Below, one piece after another: positions 53,168 to 61,311 of a DNA stretch of 64,000 nucleotides. The notes below the pieces were generated by a model, which saw only the letters and a list, made by a program, of their open reading frames with translations, searched no databases and was not told where the DNA came from. The first letter of the stretch is position 1; the number at the start of each line of letters is the position of its first letter. The stretch comes from CAG-791 sp045546175. GTDB lineage: Bacteria > Bacillota > Clostridia > Lachnospirales > Lachnospiraceae. The DNA is taken from the NCBI GenBank assembly GCA_045546175.1, contig JAZQCI010000019.1, forward strand, positions 1-64,000, given 5' to 3'. A program made the position numbers and the translations under genes.

Positions 53168-54038
53168 TTTCGTCCCCTCCCTGCGGCGGCATTTCCAGCG
53201 AGATCCTTCCGGTCTTTCCGTTTCGGAAATCGTCCAGGACCAGCTTGGAGGCCCTCTGATAGTCCGCCTCTCCGCCGGCCTTCAAGAGGTTGCGCGCCAT
53301 AGCGATCTTGGTCAGGAGCTGTGCATTGTCCATGGGGAGCTCCCAGATCTCACCCTCCGGCGCATACCTGCCGGTCAGCAGAGACGGGTACTCGCGCTGC
53401 AAAAAATCGAGCAGCTCCAGGGACAGTTCCTGCTCTTCCAGGAGTTCCTGGCGGATGGCTCCCGTCAGCGCCAGGTTGACGCCGACCTGCCGGTCCTCGA
53501 ACTTGGGCCACAGAATGCCGGGCGTGTCGAGGAGCTCCAGGTTCTTGTTGAGGCGGATCCACTGCTTGCCGCGCGTCACGCCGGGCTTGTTCCCCGTCTT
53601 GGCGCTGGCCTTTCCCGCGAAGGAATTAATAAATGTGGATTTGCCCACATTGGGAATCCCCACGACCATGGCCCTGAGAGGGCGTCCGACAATGCCTCTG
53701 CGCTTATCCCTCTCTCTTTTGGCAGCGCACGCCTTTTCCACATACGCCTTGATCTTTTCGTTGGCTTTTCGGGTCCGCGCGTCCATGGCGATCACCATGA
53801 AGCCCTTATCCTCGAAATATTTCTGGAACAAAGCGGTCCTCGCGGGATCCGCCATGTCCGCCTTGGTCATCAGAAGGATTCGGGCTTTGTTTCCGCACAG
53901 CGAGTCTATGTCCGGATTGCGGCTGCTCAGTGGGATTCTCGCGTCAGCGAGCTCGATCACCAGATCGACAAGTCCGATATTTTCCTGCATCATCCTGCGG
54001 GCCTTTGTCATATGCCCCGGATACCACTGATAATCCAT
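53154..54038 (-). CDS. rbgA: Ribosome biogenesis GTPase RbgA (YlqF)
   Basis: Circularly permuted GTPase for late 50S assembly. The 294-residue protein starts MDYQWYPGHMTKARRMMQE and shows the permuted order: G4 (MTKAD) ahead of G1 (GIPNVGKSTFIN) and G3 (DTPGIL), then the ANTAR-like C-terminal domain. The ATG at 54038 follows GGAGGACACCGG; the 46 extra codons upstream include the rplS terminator and are not coding. It lies between rplS and lepB on the same strand. Confidence 0.96.
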   Translation of the reverse strand: MDYQWYPGHMTKARRMMQENIGLVDLVIELADARIPLSSRNPDIDSLCGNKARILLMTKADMADPARTALFQKYFEDKGFMVIAMDARTRKANEKIKAYVEKACAAKRERDKRRGIVGRPLRAMVVGIPNVGKSTFINSFAGKASAKTGNKPGVTRGKQWIRLNKNLELLDTPGILWPKFEDRQVGVNLALTGAIRQELLEEQELSLELLDFLQREYPSLLTGRYAPEGEIWELPMDNAQLLTKIAMARNLLKAGGEADYQRASKLVLDDFRNGKTGRISLEMPPQGGDESERK

Positions 54039-54143
54039 CCGGTGTCCTCCTTTGTAATTTCCAAAACACTCAAAAACGTCACGGCGAGCGAGCTTGCCGT
54101 TCCTTATTTTGAGTATTTTTCCAAGGTGCTGAATATAAAACAA

Positions 54144-54171
54144 ATGCCGCACTGTATTCACAGCGCGGCAT
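54144..54171 (-). terminator. Intrinsic terminator of rplS
   Basis: On the minus strand a 12-bp stem (ATGCCGCGCTGT with ACAGTGCGGCAT, one wobble) with a 4-base loop is followed by TTGTTTTAT. It lies 23 bases after the rplS stop and separates the ribosomal genes from rbgA-lepB. Confidence 0.9.
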
Positions 54172-54193
54172 ACCATAAATCTCGCTTTGATGA

Positions 54194-54547
54194 TCAGCGG
54201 TCGTTCAGAGCCTTTACCTTGGCCTTCTTGCCGCTCAGGCTGCGGAGGTAGTTGAGCTTCGCTCTTCTGACCTTACCACGTCTCACAACGTCAACCTTCT
54301 CGACGTTGGGGCTGTGAAGAGGCCATGTCTTCTCAACACCGATTCCGCTGGATTCCTTGCGGACAGTGAAAGTGGTTCTGGGGCCGCCGCCCTGGATCTT
54401 GAGAACTGTACCCTCGAAGATCTGGATTCTCTCGCGGTTACCCTCTTTGATTCTGTTGTGTACACGTACTGTGTCACCGACGCTGAACTGAGGAGCATTT
54501 TCCTTCAGCTGTTCTTTTTCGAGTTCTTTGATGATTTCGTAGTTCAT
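54194..54547 (-). CDS. rplS: 50S ribosomal protein L19
   Basis: L19 lies at the 30S-50S interface of the ribosome. The 117 residues match the family over the full length (FSVGDTVRVHNRIKEGNRER, FEGTVLKIQGGGPRTTFTVRK, SSGIGVEKTWPLHSP, RRGKVRRAKLNYLRSL). It is preceded by a promoter and a leader of about 100 bases, which in Firmicutes often carries an L19 autoregulatory structure; I could not confirm one here. Own terminator downstream. Confidence 0.98.
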   Translation of the reverse strand: MNYEIIKELEKEQLKENAPQFSVGDTVRVHNRIKEGNRERIQIFEGTVLKIQGGGPRTTFTVRKESSGIGVEKTWPLHSPNVEKVDVVRRGKVRRAKLNYLRSLSGKKAKVKALNDR

Positions 54548-54652
54548 TTTAATCTCCTTATACTGGGGACGTTCTTGCCGTTGTGCTCCGCCTTACGGGC
54601 CGCAGCAGAGGACCGTCTACGATTTTGGACATGTTGTCAACGCAACATTAGT

Positions 54653-54681
54653 ACTTTACCACAAGGAAAGCAGATATGCAA
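54653..54681 (-). promoter_or_regulatory. Predicted promoter and leader of rplS
   Basis: TTGCAT (54681-54676) and TAAAGT (54658-54653) on the minus strand have a 17-base spacer. The resulting leader (about 54645-54548) is GC-rich in its 3' half and could fold into a regulatory structure. Confidence 0.55.
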
Positions 54682-54690
54682 GCCCTAATA

Positions 54691-55419
54691 TCAGCCCCTT
54701 CGCTTTCCTTTTTTCTCTGCCTCCGGATGCTCTTCCATGTATTTCTCATACAGATCCGGCCTTCTCTCTTTTGTCCTCTTAAGGGACTGCTCCCTCCGCC
54801 ACTGGTCCACTTTGGCGTGGTCTCCCGACAGAAGGACGGCGGGGACCGACTTGTCTCTCCAGACCTCGGGGCGCGAATACTGCGGATATTCCAGCAGTCC
54901 GTTCATGAAGGAATCCGTGTCCGCCGACACGCCGTTCCCGAGCACTCCCGGGATCAGCCTCGAGACCGTGTCGATGACCACCATGGCCGGCAGCTCACCG
55001 CCCGTCAAAACATAGTCCCCGATCGAGATCTCGTCCGTCACGACTTCCTCGAGCACCCTCTCATCGATGCCCTCGTAGTGGCCGCAGAGAATGATCAGGT
55101 TCTCCTCCTGCGCCAGCTCCTTGGCTTTCTGCTGGGAGAAAATACTGCCCTGCGGCGTCATATAGACAACTCTCGCCGGTTTCTCAAGGCCGCTCTGCAC
55201 TGCCATACAGGCGTCATAGACGGGCTGCGCCTGCATCAGCATGCCGGCTCCGCCGCCGTACGTGTAATCGTCCACTTTTTTGTGCTTATTCGCGGCGTAG
55301 TCCCGAATATTGATCGCGCTCAGACTGACGAGCCCCTTCTGCATCGCTCTTCCGGTTATGCTCGTGCTCAGTCCCTGCTCGATCATCTCGGGAAACAGCG
55401 TCAAAACATAGAAATTCAT
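54691..55419 (-). CDS. trmD: tRNA (guanine-37-N1)-methyltransferase TrmD
   Basis: Methylates G37 next to the anticodon to prevent frameshifting, using SAM bound in a trefoil knot. The 242-residue protein shows the knot motifs LFPEMIEQGLSTSITGRA, DDYTYGGGAGMLMQ, LCGHYEGIDERV, EISIGDYVLTGGELPAM and the C-terminal helical domain. GGAGAATCTCTG precedes the ATG, which shares a base with the rimM stop, indicating translational coupling. Confidence 0.97.
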   Translation of the reverse strand: MNFYVLTLFPEMIEQGLSTSITGRAMQKGLVSLSAINIRDYAANKHKKVDDYTYGGGAGMLMQAQPVYDACMAVQSGLEKPARVVYMTPQGSIFSQQKAKELAQEENLIILCGHYEGIDERVLEEVVTDEISIGDYVLTGGELPAMVVIDTVSRLIPGVLGNGVSADTDSFMNGLLEYPQYSRPEVWRDKSVPAVLLSGDHAKVDQWRREQSLKRTKERRPDLYEKYMEEHPEAEKKGKRRG

Positions 55420-55931
55420 CAGAGATTCTCCAGTCCGGGAAGAAGGTGGACCTTCATCGTTCCCTCTTCAAGATTTACATCAAGGATACATTCCGGGATC
55501 GCCGGGATCAGAAGGCTCTTTCCGCTCTCGCTCCGGACGTCATAGACGTTGTTGGCGCCGGTCTCGATCACGTCCTTGATCTCGCCCAGCTCTCTCCCGT
55601 CATCCGCGGTGACTTTGAGCCCCAGCAGATCCGGAATAAAATATTCCCCTTCCTCCAGTTCGATCGCGTCCTCTCTGGGGATCAGCAGTTCCGCTCCCTT
55701 GAGCCGTTCCACATCCTCGATCCTGTCCATCTCTTCAAAGCCCAGGATCACGAATTTTTTGAAGAATTTGACGCTTCGGATCTTGAGAGTCCTCTCCTCG
55801 CGTCCTGTATCCATTATGACCTGTTTCAGGTCCAGGAATCTCCTCGGCTCATCGGTCGTGGGGAAGACCTTGACCTCACCGCGAAGTCCGTGTGTACCGG
55901 CGATCACGCCTACTCTGAATCTTTCTACCAT
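55419..55931 (-). CDS. rimM: 16S rRNA processing protein RimM
   Basis: 30S maturation factor that binds S19. The 170-residue protein has the N-terminal GVIAGTHGLRGEVKVFPTTD domain and the PRC-barrel (YFIPDLLGLKVTADDGRELG, then GANNVYDVRSESGKSLLIP). AAAGGATTAAA precedes the ATG at 55931; the longer open frame upstream overlaps a hairpin. It ends within the start of trmD. Confidence 0.95.
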   Translation of the reverse strand: MVERFRVGVIAGTHGLRGEVKVFPTTDEPRRFLDLKQVIMDTGREERTLKIRSVKFFKKFVILGFEEMDRIEDVERLKGAELLIPREDAIELEEGEYFIPDLLGLKVTADDGRELGEIKDVIETGANNVYDVRSESGKSLLIPAIPECILDVNLEEGTMKVHLLPGLENL

Positions 55932-55992
55932 TTTAATCCTTTTCACGAAAACCCTGCCCTGCATAAGGCAGAGTCCCTTTTCGACAAAAGAA

Positions 55993-56016
55993 GCGGCAGC
56001 GAGTCCCCGCTGCCGC
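55993..56016 (-). terminator. GC-rich hairpin between khpA and rimM
   Basis: GCGGCAGCG and its complement form a strong stem with a small loop. On the minus strand it is followed by TTCTTTTG, a weak T-tract, so it may be a partial terminator or attenuator inside the operon. Confidence 0.5.
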
Positions 56017-56049
56017 CGCATAAAAGCTTTAAGCTATTCAATCGGCTGC

Positions 56050-56277
56050 TCAGTCGATGTCCACATCCACTCTGATATCCTCTCGGGAGGCTGCAGCCTT
56101 GACGACAGAACGGATCGCCTTAGCGATTCTGCCCTGTTTGCCAATGACTTTGCCCATGTCAGAAGGTGCGACATGAAGCTGGATCCGGATGTTCTTGCCC
56201 TCCTGCGTCTGCGTGACGACAACTTCATCGGGATGATCGACAAGCGCCTTGGCGATCAATTCAACTAATTCTCTCAT
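56050..56277 (-). CDS. khpA: KH-domain RNA-binding protein KhpA
   Basis: A 75-residue single KH-domain protein (UPF0109) with the GXXG loop in VIGKQGRIAKAIRSVVKAAA. KhpA forms a complex with KhpB and binds small RNAs; it affects cell size and division in Firmicutes. It lies between rpsP and rimM, the standard position, on the same strand. Confidence 0.94.
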   Translation of the reverse strand: MRELVELIAKALVDHPDEVVVTQTQEGKNIRIQLHVAPSDMGKVIGKQGRIAKAIRSVVKAAASREDIRVDVDID

Positions 56278-56330
56278 AAATATTCCTTCCGACTGTCAGG
56301 TCCGAACTTAGCGATCACAAAGGATCACAA

Positions 56331-56573
56331 TTATTTTACGCCGGCCTGTTTGAACAGCTTCTTAACAACAGTAGTGGGCTGTGCGCCGTTGGCGATCCAC
56401 TTCTTAGCTGCCTCAGCGTCAACCTTGACCTCTGCGGGATCTGTATTGGGATTGTAGGTTCCGATCTCCTCGATAGCTCTGCCGCTCCTGGGAGTGGATG
56501 CCTCAGCTACCACGATTCTGTACATCGGTACCTTCTTCTCACCGATTCTCTTCAATCTGATCTTAACTGCCAT
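56331..56573 (-). CDS. rpsP: 30S ribosomal protein S16
   Basis: An 80-residue S16 matching from end to end: MAVKIRLKRIGEKKVPMYRI, then ASTPRSGRAIEEIGTYNP and the C-terminal KKWIANGAQPT. AGGAGGAAATC precedes the ATG. It follows ffh with 131 bases between, in which no clear promoter was identified. Confidence 0.98.
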   Translation of the reverse strand: MAVKIRLKRIGEKKVPMYRIVVAEASTPRSGRAIEEIGTYNPNTDPAEVKVDAEAAKKWIANGAQPTTVVKKLFKQAGVK

Positions 56574-56704
56574 GACTTTGATTTCCTCCTTAAGAAAATG
56601 ATTGCTTTGTTTGGTGTGCCCTTGGCCGTCATAGTGCCGGGCACGATATTTTGAACAGAATAAACTTCTGATTCATACATTTGTTACTGTGACGGATCCG
56701 GAAC

Positions 56705-58117
56705 TCAGAAGGGGAATCCCCCTCTTCCTCCCATGCCGCCCATACCGCCGAATCCACCCATGCCGCCCATGCCGCCGAACGGATTGGCGTTTCTGCGCCT
56801 CTTGCCTTTCTTGCCGCCGGCCTGCTTCATCAGCTTGGACATCTGGTTGAACTGCTTGATAAAGCGGTTGACCTCCGCGATGTCGTTGCCGGAGCCCTTG
56901 GCGATCCTGTACTTGCGCTGGGGTGTCAAAAGCTTGGGATTCATGCGCTCTTCCGGGGTCATGCTCAGGACGATCGCTTCCGTGCGCTTTAGCTGTTTAT
57001 CATCGATGACGCTCTCGAGCTGGTCCTTCTTGATCCCGAGTCCGGGAAGCATTCCCAGAACACTTGAAAGGCCGCCCATTTTCCTCATCTGCTTGAGGCT
57101 GTTGAGGTAATCGTTGAAGTCGAACTTGCCTTTCTTGAGGTGAGAGACCATATCTCGGCTCTCCTGCTCATCCTGCTTGTCCAGCGTCTGCTGGGCCTTG
57201 TCGATGAGAGTGAGCACGTCGCCCATGCCCAGGATTCGCCCCGCCATACGGTCGGGGTAAAACTGTTCGAGGTCTGTCAACTTCTCGCCCATACCTACGT
57301 ACAGGATGGGCTTGCCTGTGACCGCCTTGATCGACAGCGCCGCACCGCCTCGGGTGTCGCCATCCATCTTGGAGAGGATCACGCCGTCCACGCCGACCTT
57401 CTCGTCGAAAGTCTTGGCGACGTTGACCGCTTCCTGACCGGTCATGGCGTCAACTACCAGGATGGTCTGGTGTACCGCGACTGCCTTCTTGATGTCCTCG
57501 AGCTCTTTCATCATCGCCTCGTCGATCTGCAGACGTCCTGCCGTATCGAGGATGACGAGATTCTCTTTATTCTTGGTCGCGTGCTCGATCGCCGCCTTGG
57601 CAATGTCGGCGGGATCGTGCCTGTCGCCCATGGTGAAGACTTCGACGCCCTGCTTTTCTCCGTTGACCTGCAGCTGTTTGATAGCTGCCGGACGGTAGAT
57701 GTCCAGCGCGACCAGCAGAGGCTTCTTGCCTTTCTGCTTGAACTTGCCGGCGATCTTGGCGGCCGTCGTGGTCTTACCTGCACCTTGCAGACCGACCATC
57801 ATGATGACTGTCATCTGTTTGCCGGGCTGCAGCTCGAGCTCCGTGGTCTCGCTTCCCATCAGCTCGGTCATCTCTTCGTTTACGATCTTGATGACCATCT
57901 GCGCGGGATTGAGGCCGCTCATGACCTCTTCGCCGACTGCCCTCTCCTGTACGGAGTTAACAAACTGTTTGACCACCTTGAAGTTTACATCCGCTTCAAG
58001 AAGCGCCATCTTGACTTCGCGCATGGCGGCCTTGACATCGCTCTCGGTGAGCTTGCCCTTGCCGCTCAGTTTGCTGAATATGCTGTTTAGCTTTTCTGTT
58101 AAGCTGTCAAATGCCAT
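56705..58117 (-). CDS. ffh: Signal recognition particle protein Ffh
   Basis: SRP54 GTPase that binds signal sequences and 4.5S/6S RNA and targets ribosomes to FtsY. The 470-residue protein has the N domain, the G domain (GLQGAGKTTTAAKIAGKFK, DTAGRL, SKMDGDTRGG) and the Met-rich M domain. The C-terminus is a Gly/Met repeat tail (GGMGGMGGFGGMGG, ending GRGGFPF) after a Lys/Arg patch. It follows ylxM by 42 bases. Confidence 0.97.
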   Translation of the reverse strand: MAFDSLTEKLNSIFSKLSGKGKLTESDVKAAMREVKMALLEADVNFKVVKQFVNSVQERAVGEEVMSGLNPAQMVIKIVNEEMTELMGSETTELELQPGKQMTVIMMVGLQGAGKTTTAAKIAGKFKQKGKKPLLVALDIYRPAAIKQLQVNGEKQGVEVFTMGDRHDPADIAKAAIEHATKNKENLVILDTAGRLQIDEAMMKELEDIKKAVAVHQTILVVDAMTGQEAVNVAKTFDEKVGVDGVILSKMDGDTRGGAALSIKAVTGKPILYVGMGEKLTDLEQFYPDRMAGRILGMGDVLTLIDKAQQTLDKQDEQESRDMVSHLKKGKFDFNDYLNSLKQMRKMGGLSSVLGMLPGLGIKKDQLESVIDDKQLKRTEAIVLSMTPEERMNPKLLTPQRKYRIAKGSGNDIAEVNRFIKQFNQMSKLMKQAGGKKGKRRRNANPFGGMGGMGGFGGMGGMGGRGGFPF

Positions 58118-58159
58118 ATAGACGTTCCTTTTTGTGGTGTTAGCAGCCGCCGTGTCTGA

Positions 58160-58504
58160 TCAGGATTCCAGATCCGAACAGATTTCTTCCGCGATTCCCA
58201 GCAGTACGGACGCCTGCGTCCGGGGAATCTCTCCCGAAGAAGCCATCGTCCGCAATTTCTCGGCGGACTCCCTGATCTTTCCAAAGCGTCTGATCATTCC
58301 GAGCTTCTTCTCGTACTCCCGCATGATCGCTGTACATCTTCTCACAAGATCATGCCCCGCCTGCTTGCTGACGCCTTCCGCCTCAGCGACTTCATTCAAT
58401 GATAAATTGTCATAGACGACCTTCTCGTAGATCTTCTGCTGATGCCCAGTGAGAAGCGAGCCGTAAAAGTCATACAGAAGGCCCTGTTCAACGATCTTTT
58501 CCAT
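58160..58504 (-). CDS. ylxM: YlxM family helix-turn-helix protein (UPF0122), SRP-associated
   Basis: A small (114-residue) sigma-70 region 4-like protein encoded upstream of ffh in Firmicutes; homologues stimulate or modulate SRP. Visible blocks are EQGLLYDFYGSLLTGHQQKIYE and the helix-turn-helix NLSLNEVAEAEGVSKQAGHDLVRR. The ATG at 58504 matches the family N-terminus. The -10 box of its promoter ends only 10 bases before this ATG, so the transcript would be leaderless or nearly so, unless another promoter exists. Confidence 0.9.
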   Translation of the reverse strand: MEKIVEQGLLYDFYGSLLTGHQQKIYEKVVYDNLSLNEVAEAEGVSKQAGHDLVRRCTAIMREYEKKLGMIRRFGKIRESAEKLRTMASSGEIPRTQASVLLGIAEEICSDLES

Positions 58505-58543
58505 CACCTGACCTATATTACATTCACGGCGGTCAGGTGTCAA
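58505..58543 (-). promoter_or_regulatory. ylxM-ffh promoter with a 9-bp dyad operator
   Basis: TTGACA (58543-58538), a 17-base spacer and TAATAT (58520-58515) form a strong sigma-A promoter on the minus strand. CACCTGACC (58505-58513) and its exact reverse complement GGTCAGGTG (58531-58539) flank the -10 box; one arm abuts the start codon and the other overlaps the -35 box. The upstream arm would not be transcribed, so a protein-binding operator is more likely than an RNA hairpin. Confidence 0.75.
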
Positions 58544-58554
58544 GTGTTTTTTCT

Positions 58555-58905
58555 TTACTCGGCAATCTCTGCCATGTTGAACACCGCCGGGTGTTCAGTA
58601 ACCTCAAAATCGACGTCGTGTGTTGTCAGGTAGTCACATCCTGAACTTTTGCACCTGTAAAAAAAGCGAAACGGCGTTGTCTTCATGCGAAGCGGCGGCG
58701 TAAAACCTGGGTCCTTGCCGCTGATATAGATATCCAGCCATCGATCCGTCTGCTCAAATATGGGCAGCCTTTTTTCCGCATGGTCTCGGTCCAGCGTATC
58801 CGCATAATACTTCTGTCCATCAAACCATAATCCGGTTACTGCATCGCCGTCACTGGCAACTGTGATGCCGCCAAGCGGCGAATGATAGTGGTGAATGTAT
58901 TCCAT
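58555..58905 (-). pseudogene. Truncated methylated-DNA--cysteine methyltransferase (Ogt-like) remnant
   Basis: The first 80 residues match the N-terminal domain of Ogt/AdaB alkyltransferases (YIHHYHSPLGGITVASDG, LPIFEQTDRWLDIYISGKDP, PLRMKTTPFR). After TPFR the family continues with the DNA-binding helix-turn-helix and the catalytic PCHRV motif; here the frame instead reads unrelated residues (FFYRCKSSGCDYLTTHD...) for 37 codons and stops. The catalytic cysteine domain is therefore missing. Most likely a deletion joined it to a fragment of another gene. Repair activity is not expected. It lies directly downstream of another broken gene on the same strand. Confidence 0.72.
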
Positions 58906-58916
58906 GCGCAAGCATC

Positions 58917-59549
58917 CTATTCATTGACAACATGTGCGGCAAAGAACGCGCACTCCTCATCGTTGCAGAGCTTCGCGTACGGCTCTTTCATATTACAGTG
59001 AAATACGTGGCCAAGCTCTTTGCCGACAGGGCTGTAGTCATGGTACTCGGCTTCTACTCCCTTGGAAGTCAGAAGCTCAACAAATGGTTTCGCTCTTTCC
59101 CTGAGAAAGTCTTTGTTCGATGTCATGACAAAGGACGGAGGGAACTCTGCAGTGATATTGGCAGCTATATCCATTTCCTTCGCATCCACTTGCGAAGGTT
59201 TCTGCAAATAGCACTTGATCAACATCTTGTCCTTATGCAGGTCCGGAATGTAGAACCCGCAATTGAGCGCGCAGGCTCTTATGTCGAACGCCGGAATCTC
59301 AAGTCCCAAAAGCAATGCATAGGATGGATAGTAAATATCAAGAACCTGTTCGGGATCATTCCCATACGCCAGGTCCTTTATTTTGACAATATCCGCAGGC
59401 TCTGTCAGCCCTGCGTCCCTGATCTCGTCATTGGCGCCGAAGAGTTCCCTCACTCTTGCGGCAAAAAGATACTCGGGTCCCATCTTTTTCAGCCCACCGG
59501 CCACTGTATTCTTCTGCGCATTACTTGCTGATCGCATAGCATCTTTCAT
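58917..59549 (-). pseudogene. Alpha/beta hydrolase (esterase-like) with internal deletion
   Basis: A 210-residue frame. The N-terminal part (LFAARVRELFGANDEIRDAG, then DLAYGNDPEQVLDIYYP) matches acetyl-esterase-type hydrolases. It jumps at residue 76 to the C-terminal part (ALNCGFYIPD, ITAEFPPSFVMTSNKDFLRE and GKELGHVFHCNM with the catalytic His region). The HGG oxyanion loop and the GxSxG nucleophile, normally between these parts, are absent. An in-frame deletion of roughly 100 codons explains this. Activity is not expected. Confidence 0.72.
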
Positions 59550-59633
59550 TGTTTTGCTGCCTTCCCTTTGTTTGCCCGGATGGATTACTCTGCTTTCCAG
59601 GTTGGATTCTTATTCTGCGAAATCCCGCAAATC

Positions 59634-60791
59634 CTACACCTTTTCCAAGCCTCTATCATTGTTTTGCCTGCTGAACCGCCATATCTCCGCAAATACTGCG
59701 AACACATACAGGACAGAGACCAGGATATTGAGCTTCATGTTTGCCCGCAGCAGGATCATCGCCGCCACAAAGGCAACGGTCGTCACCGCAATCGGCGTCA
59801 TAAAGCGCTGACACAGCTTGAGCTCCGGCTTCGCATACAGTTGCAGCGCAAACAGGCAGAAAAAGTACAGCAGTAAAGAGGCGATCAGAAAAAGGATCTT
59901 GGGCCACAGCAGCACGTTTTCATCTCTCATGAACTCCAGTGATGCCGTGATACAGTTCATGGCCAGAATCAGGAAAATGTGAATGATCATGTAATTAATT
60001 CCCGCGGTCTTTCTTTCCCGGTCTATGATCCGGTCATAGAGCAGCTCGTAGCAGAGAAACAGTCCTACCACGATCAGAAAGCACATCGCCGAAAAGTAGA
60101 CTGCATTCAATGTGAGCGCTTCGTCAAAATAGGAAGCAATCGCAATGATCATCTCTCCAAAGGTAAAGACCACGTATAACATTGCTCTCTCTGAGAGGTG
60201 CACAAAATCCACCAGCGCAGCCTTGTTCTCATCCGCAAATATCCGCGTCAATACAATGCCGAACAGAATCGGCACGCCTATCAGAAATCGACCCGTGCGG
60301 GCATACGTAGGCAGTACCGCCAGTACCAACGCCGCTTCTCCGAAGAGAACGATCATCATGCGCTTAATGGCGCGTTCCACCGCCGGTTGTCCTCTATGAT
60401 TGCGCAGTTCAATCGCATATTGCACTCCAATATTGATCAGGATGAGCGCCCATGCAAAGTGAATCTTTCTCTGATAGCTGTCCCACCTGGGTCCGATTCC
60501 TTCTCCGATATAGTAGAGCAGATACATATTCAGTAAAAGGGCAATATGGTCGCGCAGACCATTTCGCCCATGCATGTTGATATAGTAGGTAGAATAATTC
60601 CAGATCTGTATGATCGCGAGCGTGCAGAACACATAGATCAGAAACGTCGATCCTGTAACGAATCCCCCCTCTACCTGGCGCAGCAGCGAGTTGTTTCGCC
60701 CTATGATGTAGACAAAAACCAGATCGTAGATCAGCTCCAGATATTCAACCTTTTTCTCTTCTTTTTGCAACCTGTCTTTCTCCTTCATCAT
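59634..60791 (-). CDS. LtrA-like multi-span membrane protein
   Basis: A 385-residue protein with about ten membrane helices and the low-temperature-requirement A (LtrA) start VEYLELIYDLVFVYIIGR. A FGEMIIAI block lies in the middle (residues around 215). LtrA proteins are widespread in bacteria and their function is not established. No ribosome binding site is evident before the first two Met codons (60791 and 60788). It sits in the accessory stretch between ylxM and ftsY and appears intact, unlike its neighbours. Confidence 0.8.
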   Translation of the reverse strand: MMKEKDRLQKEEKKVEYLELIYDLVFVYIIGRNNSLLRQVEGGFVTGSTFLIYVFCTLAIIQIWNYSTYYINMHGRNGLRDHIALLLNMYLLYYIGEGIGPRWDSYQRKIHFAWALILINIGVQYAIELRNHRGQPAVERAIKRMMIVLFGEAALVLAVLPTYARTGRFLIGVPILFGIVLTRIFADENKAALVDFVHLSERAMLYVVFTFGEMIIAIASYFDEALTLNAVYFSAMCFLIVVGLFLCYELLYDRIIDRERKTAGINYMIIHIFLILAMNCITASLEFMRDENVLLWPKILFLIASLLLYFFCLFALQLYAKPELKLCQRFMTPIAVTTVAFVAAMILLRANMKLNILVSVLYVFAVFAEIWRFSRQNNDRGLEKV

Positions 60792-60843
60792 GCACAGATT
60801 TTCAGTCTAAGAAATGACATGTCCTGCCGTTATTACAGCTTCA

Positions 60844-61257
60844 CTACTCTTCCTGGTGGCAGTCAAAGCTCACATAAGGAGGGTTCTCTCCCCTCTCTTT
60901 GTCGGGCAAATACCTGTTCCAGAAATCATCAAACAGGCGGAAGATCTCTTTGTGCTTGGCCGCAATGATGAAGATCGTGATCAAAACATAGACCGCGGAC
61001 AGAATATCCGTGAAGGCCCACAAAAGATCTGCCTCTATGTTGTAGAAGATGACGCAGATGATGAAGGTATCGATGAATACTTCGCCCCATCCCCAGAGAG
61101 ACTGGCGCACCGGATGATCTGTCTGTGCCGAAGCGTGCGGCTCCTGTACCGGTGCTGTCTCCTTTTCCAACTCATTTATTGTATTTGTATCTGTTTCCAT
61201 GTTAATGCAGAACCGGTGCCGCAGAAGTAACCTTCTATAGCACCGGTTCATCAGCAC
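60844..61257 (-). pseudogene. Remnant of an AGCS-type alanine/sodium symporter
   Basis: From a Met at 61200 the frame runs through a degenerate N-terminus into AQTDHPVRQSLWGWGEVFIDTFIICVI. That resembles the segment from the centre of AGCS (sodium:alanine) symporters, where HPV.Q.LWG.EVF.DT is conserved. It then passes directly to LLWAFTDILSAVYVLITIFII, which resembles the C-terminal helices of the same family. The first eight or so helices and the part between these two blocks are missing. The protein could not transport by itself. I read it as a twice-deleted symporter gene; a short independent membrane protein is the alternative. Confidence 0.6.
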
Positions 61258-61311
61258 CCACTCAATTCTTCCTCAACGATGAACAAGTGCTGCAGAAGCC
61301 CCTTGCTTCAC

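Noticed and set aside
55993..56016. Firm terminator splitting khpA from rimM
   Set aside because: The T-tract is weak and the gene order suggests read-through; kept only as a low-confidence hairpin.
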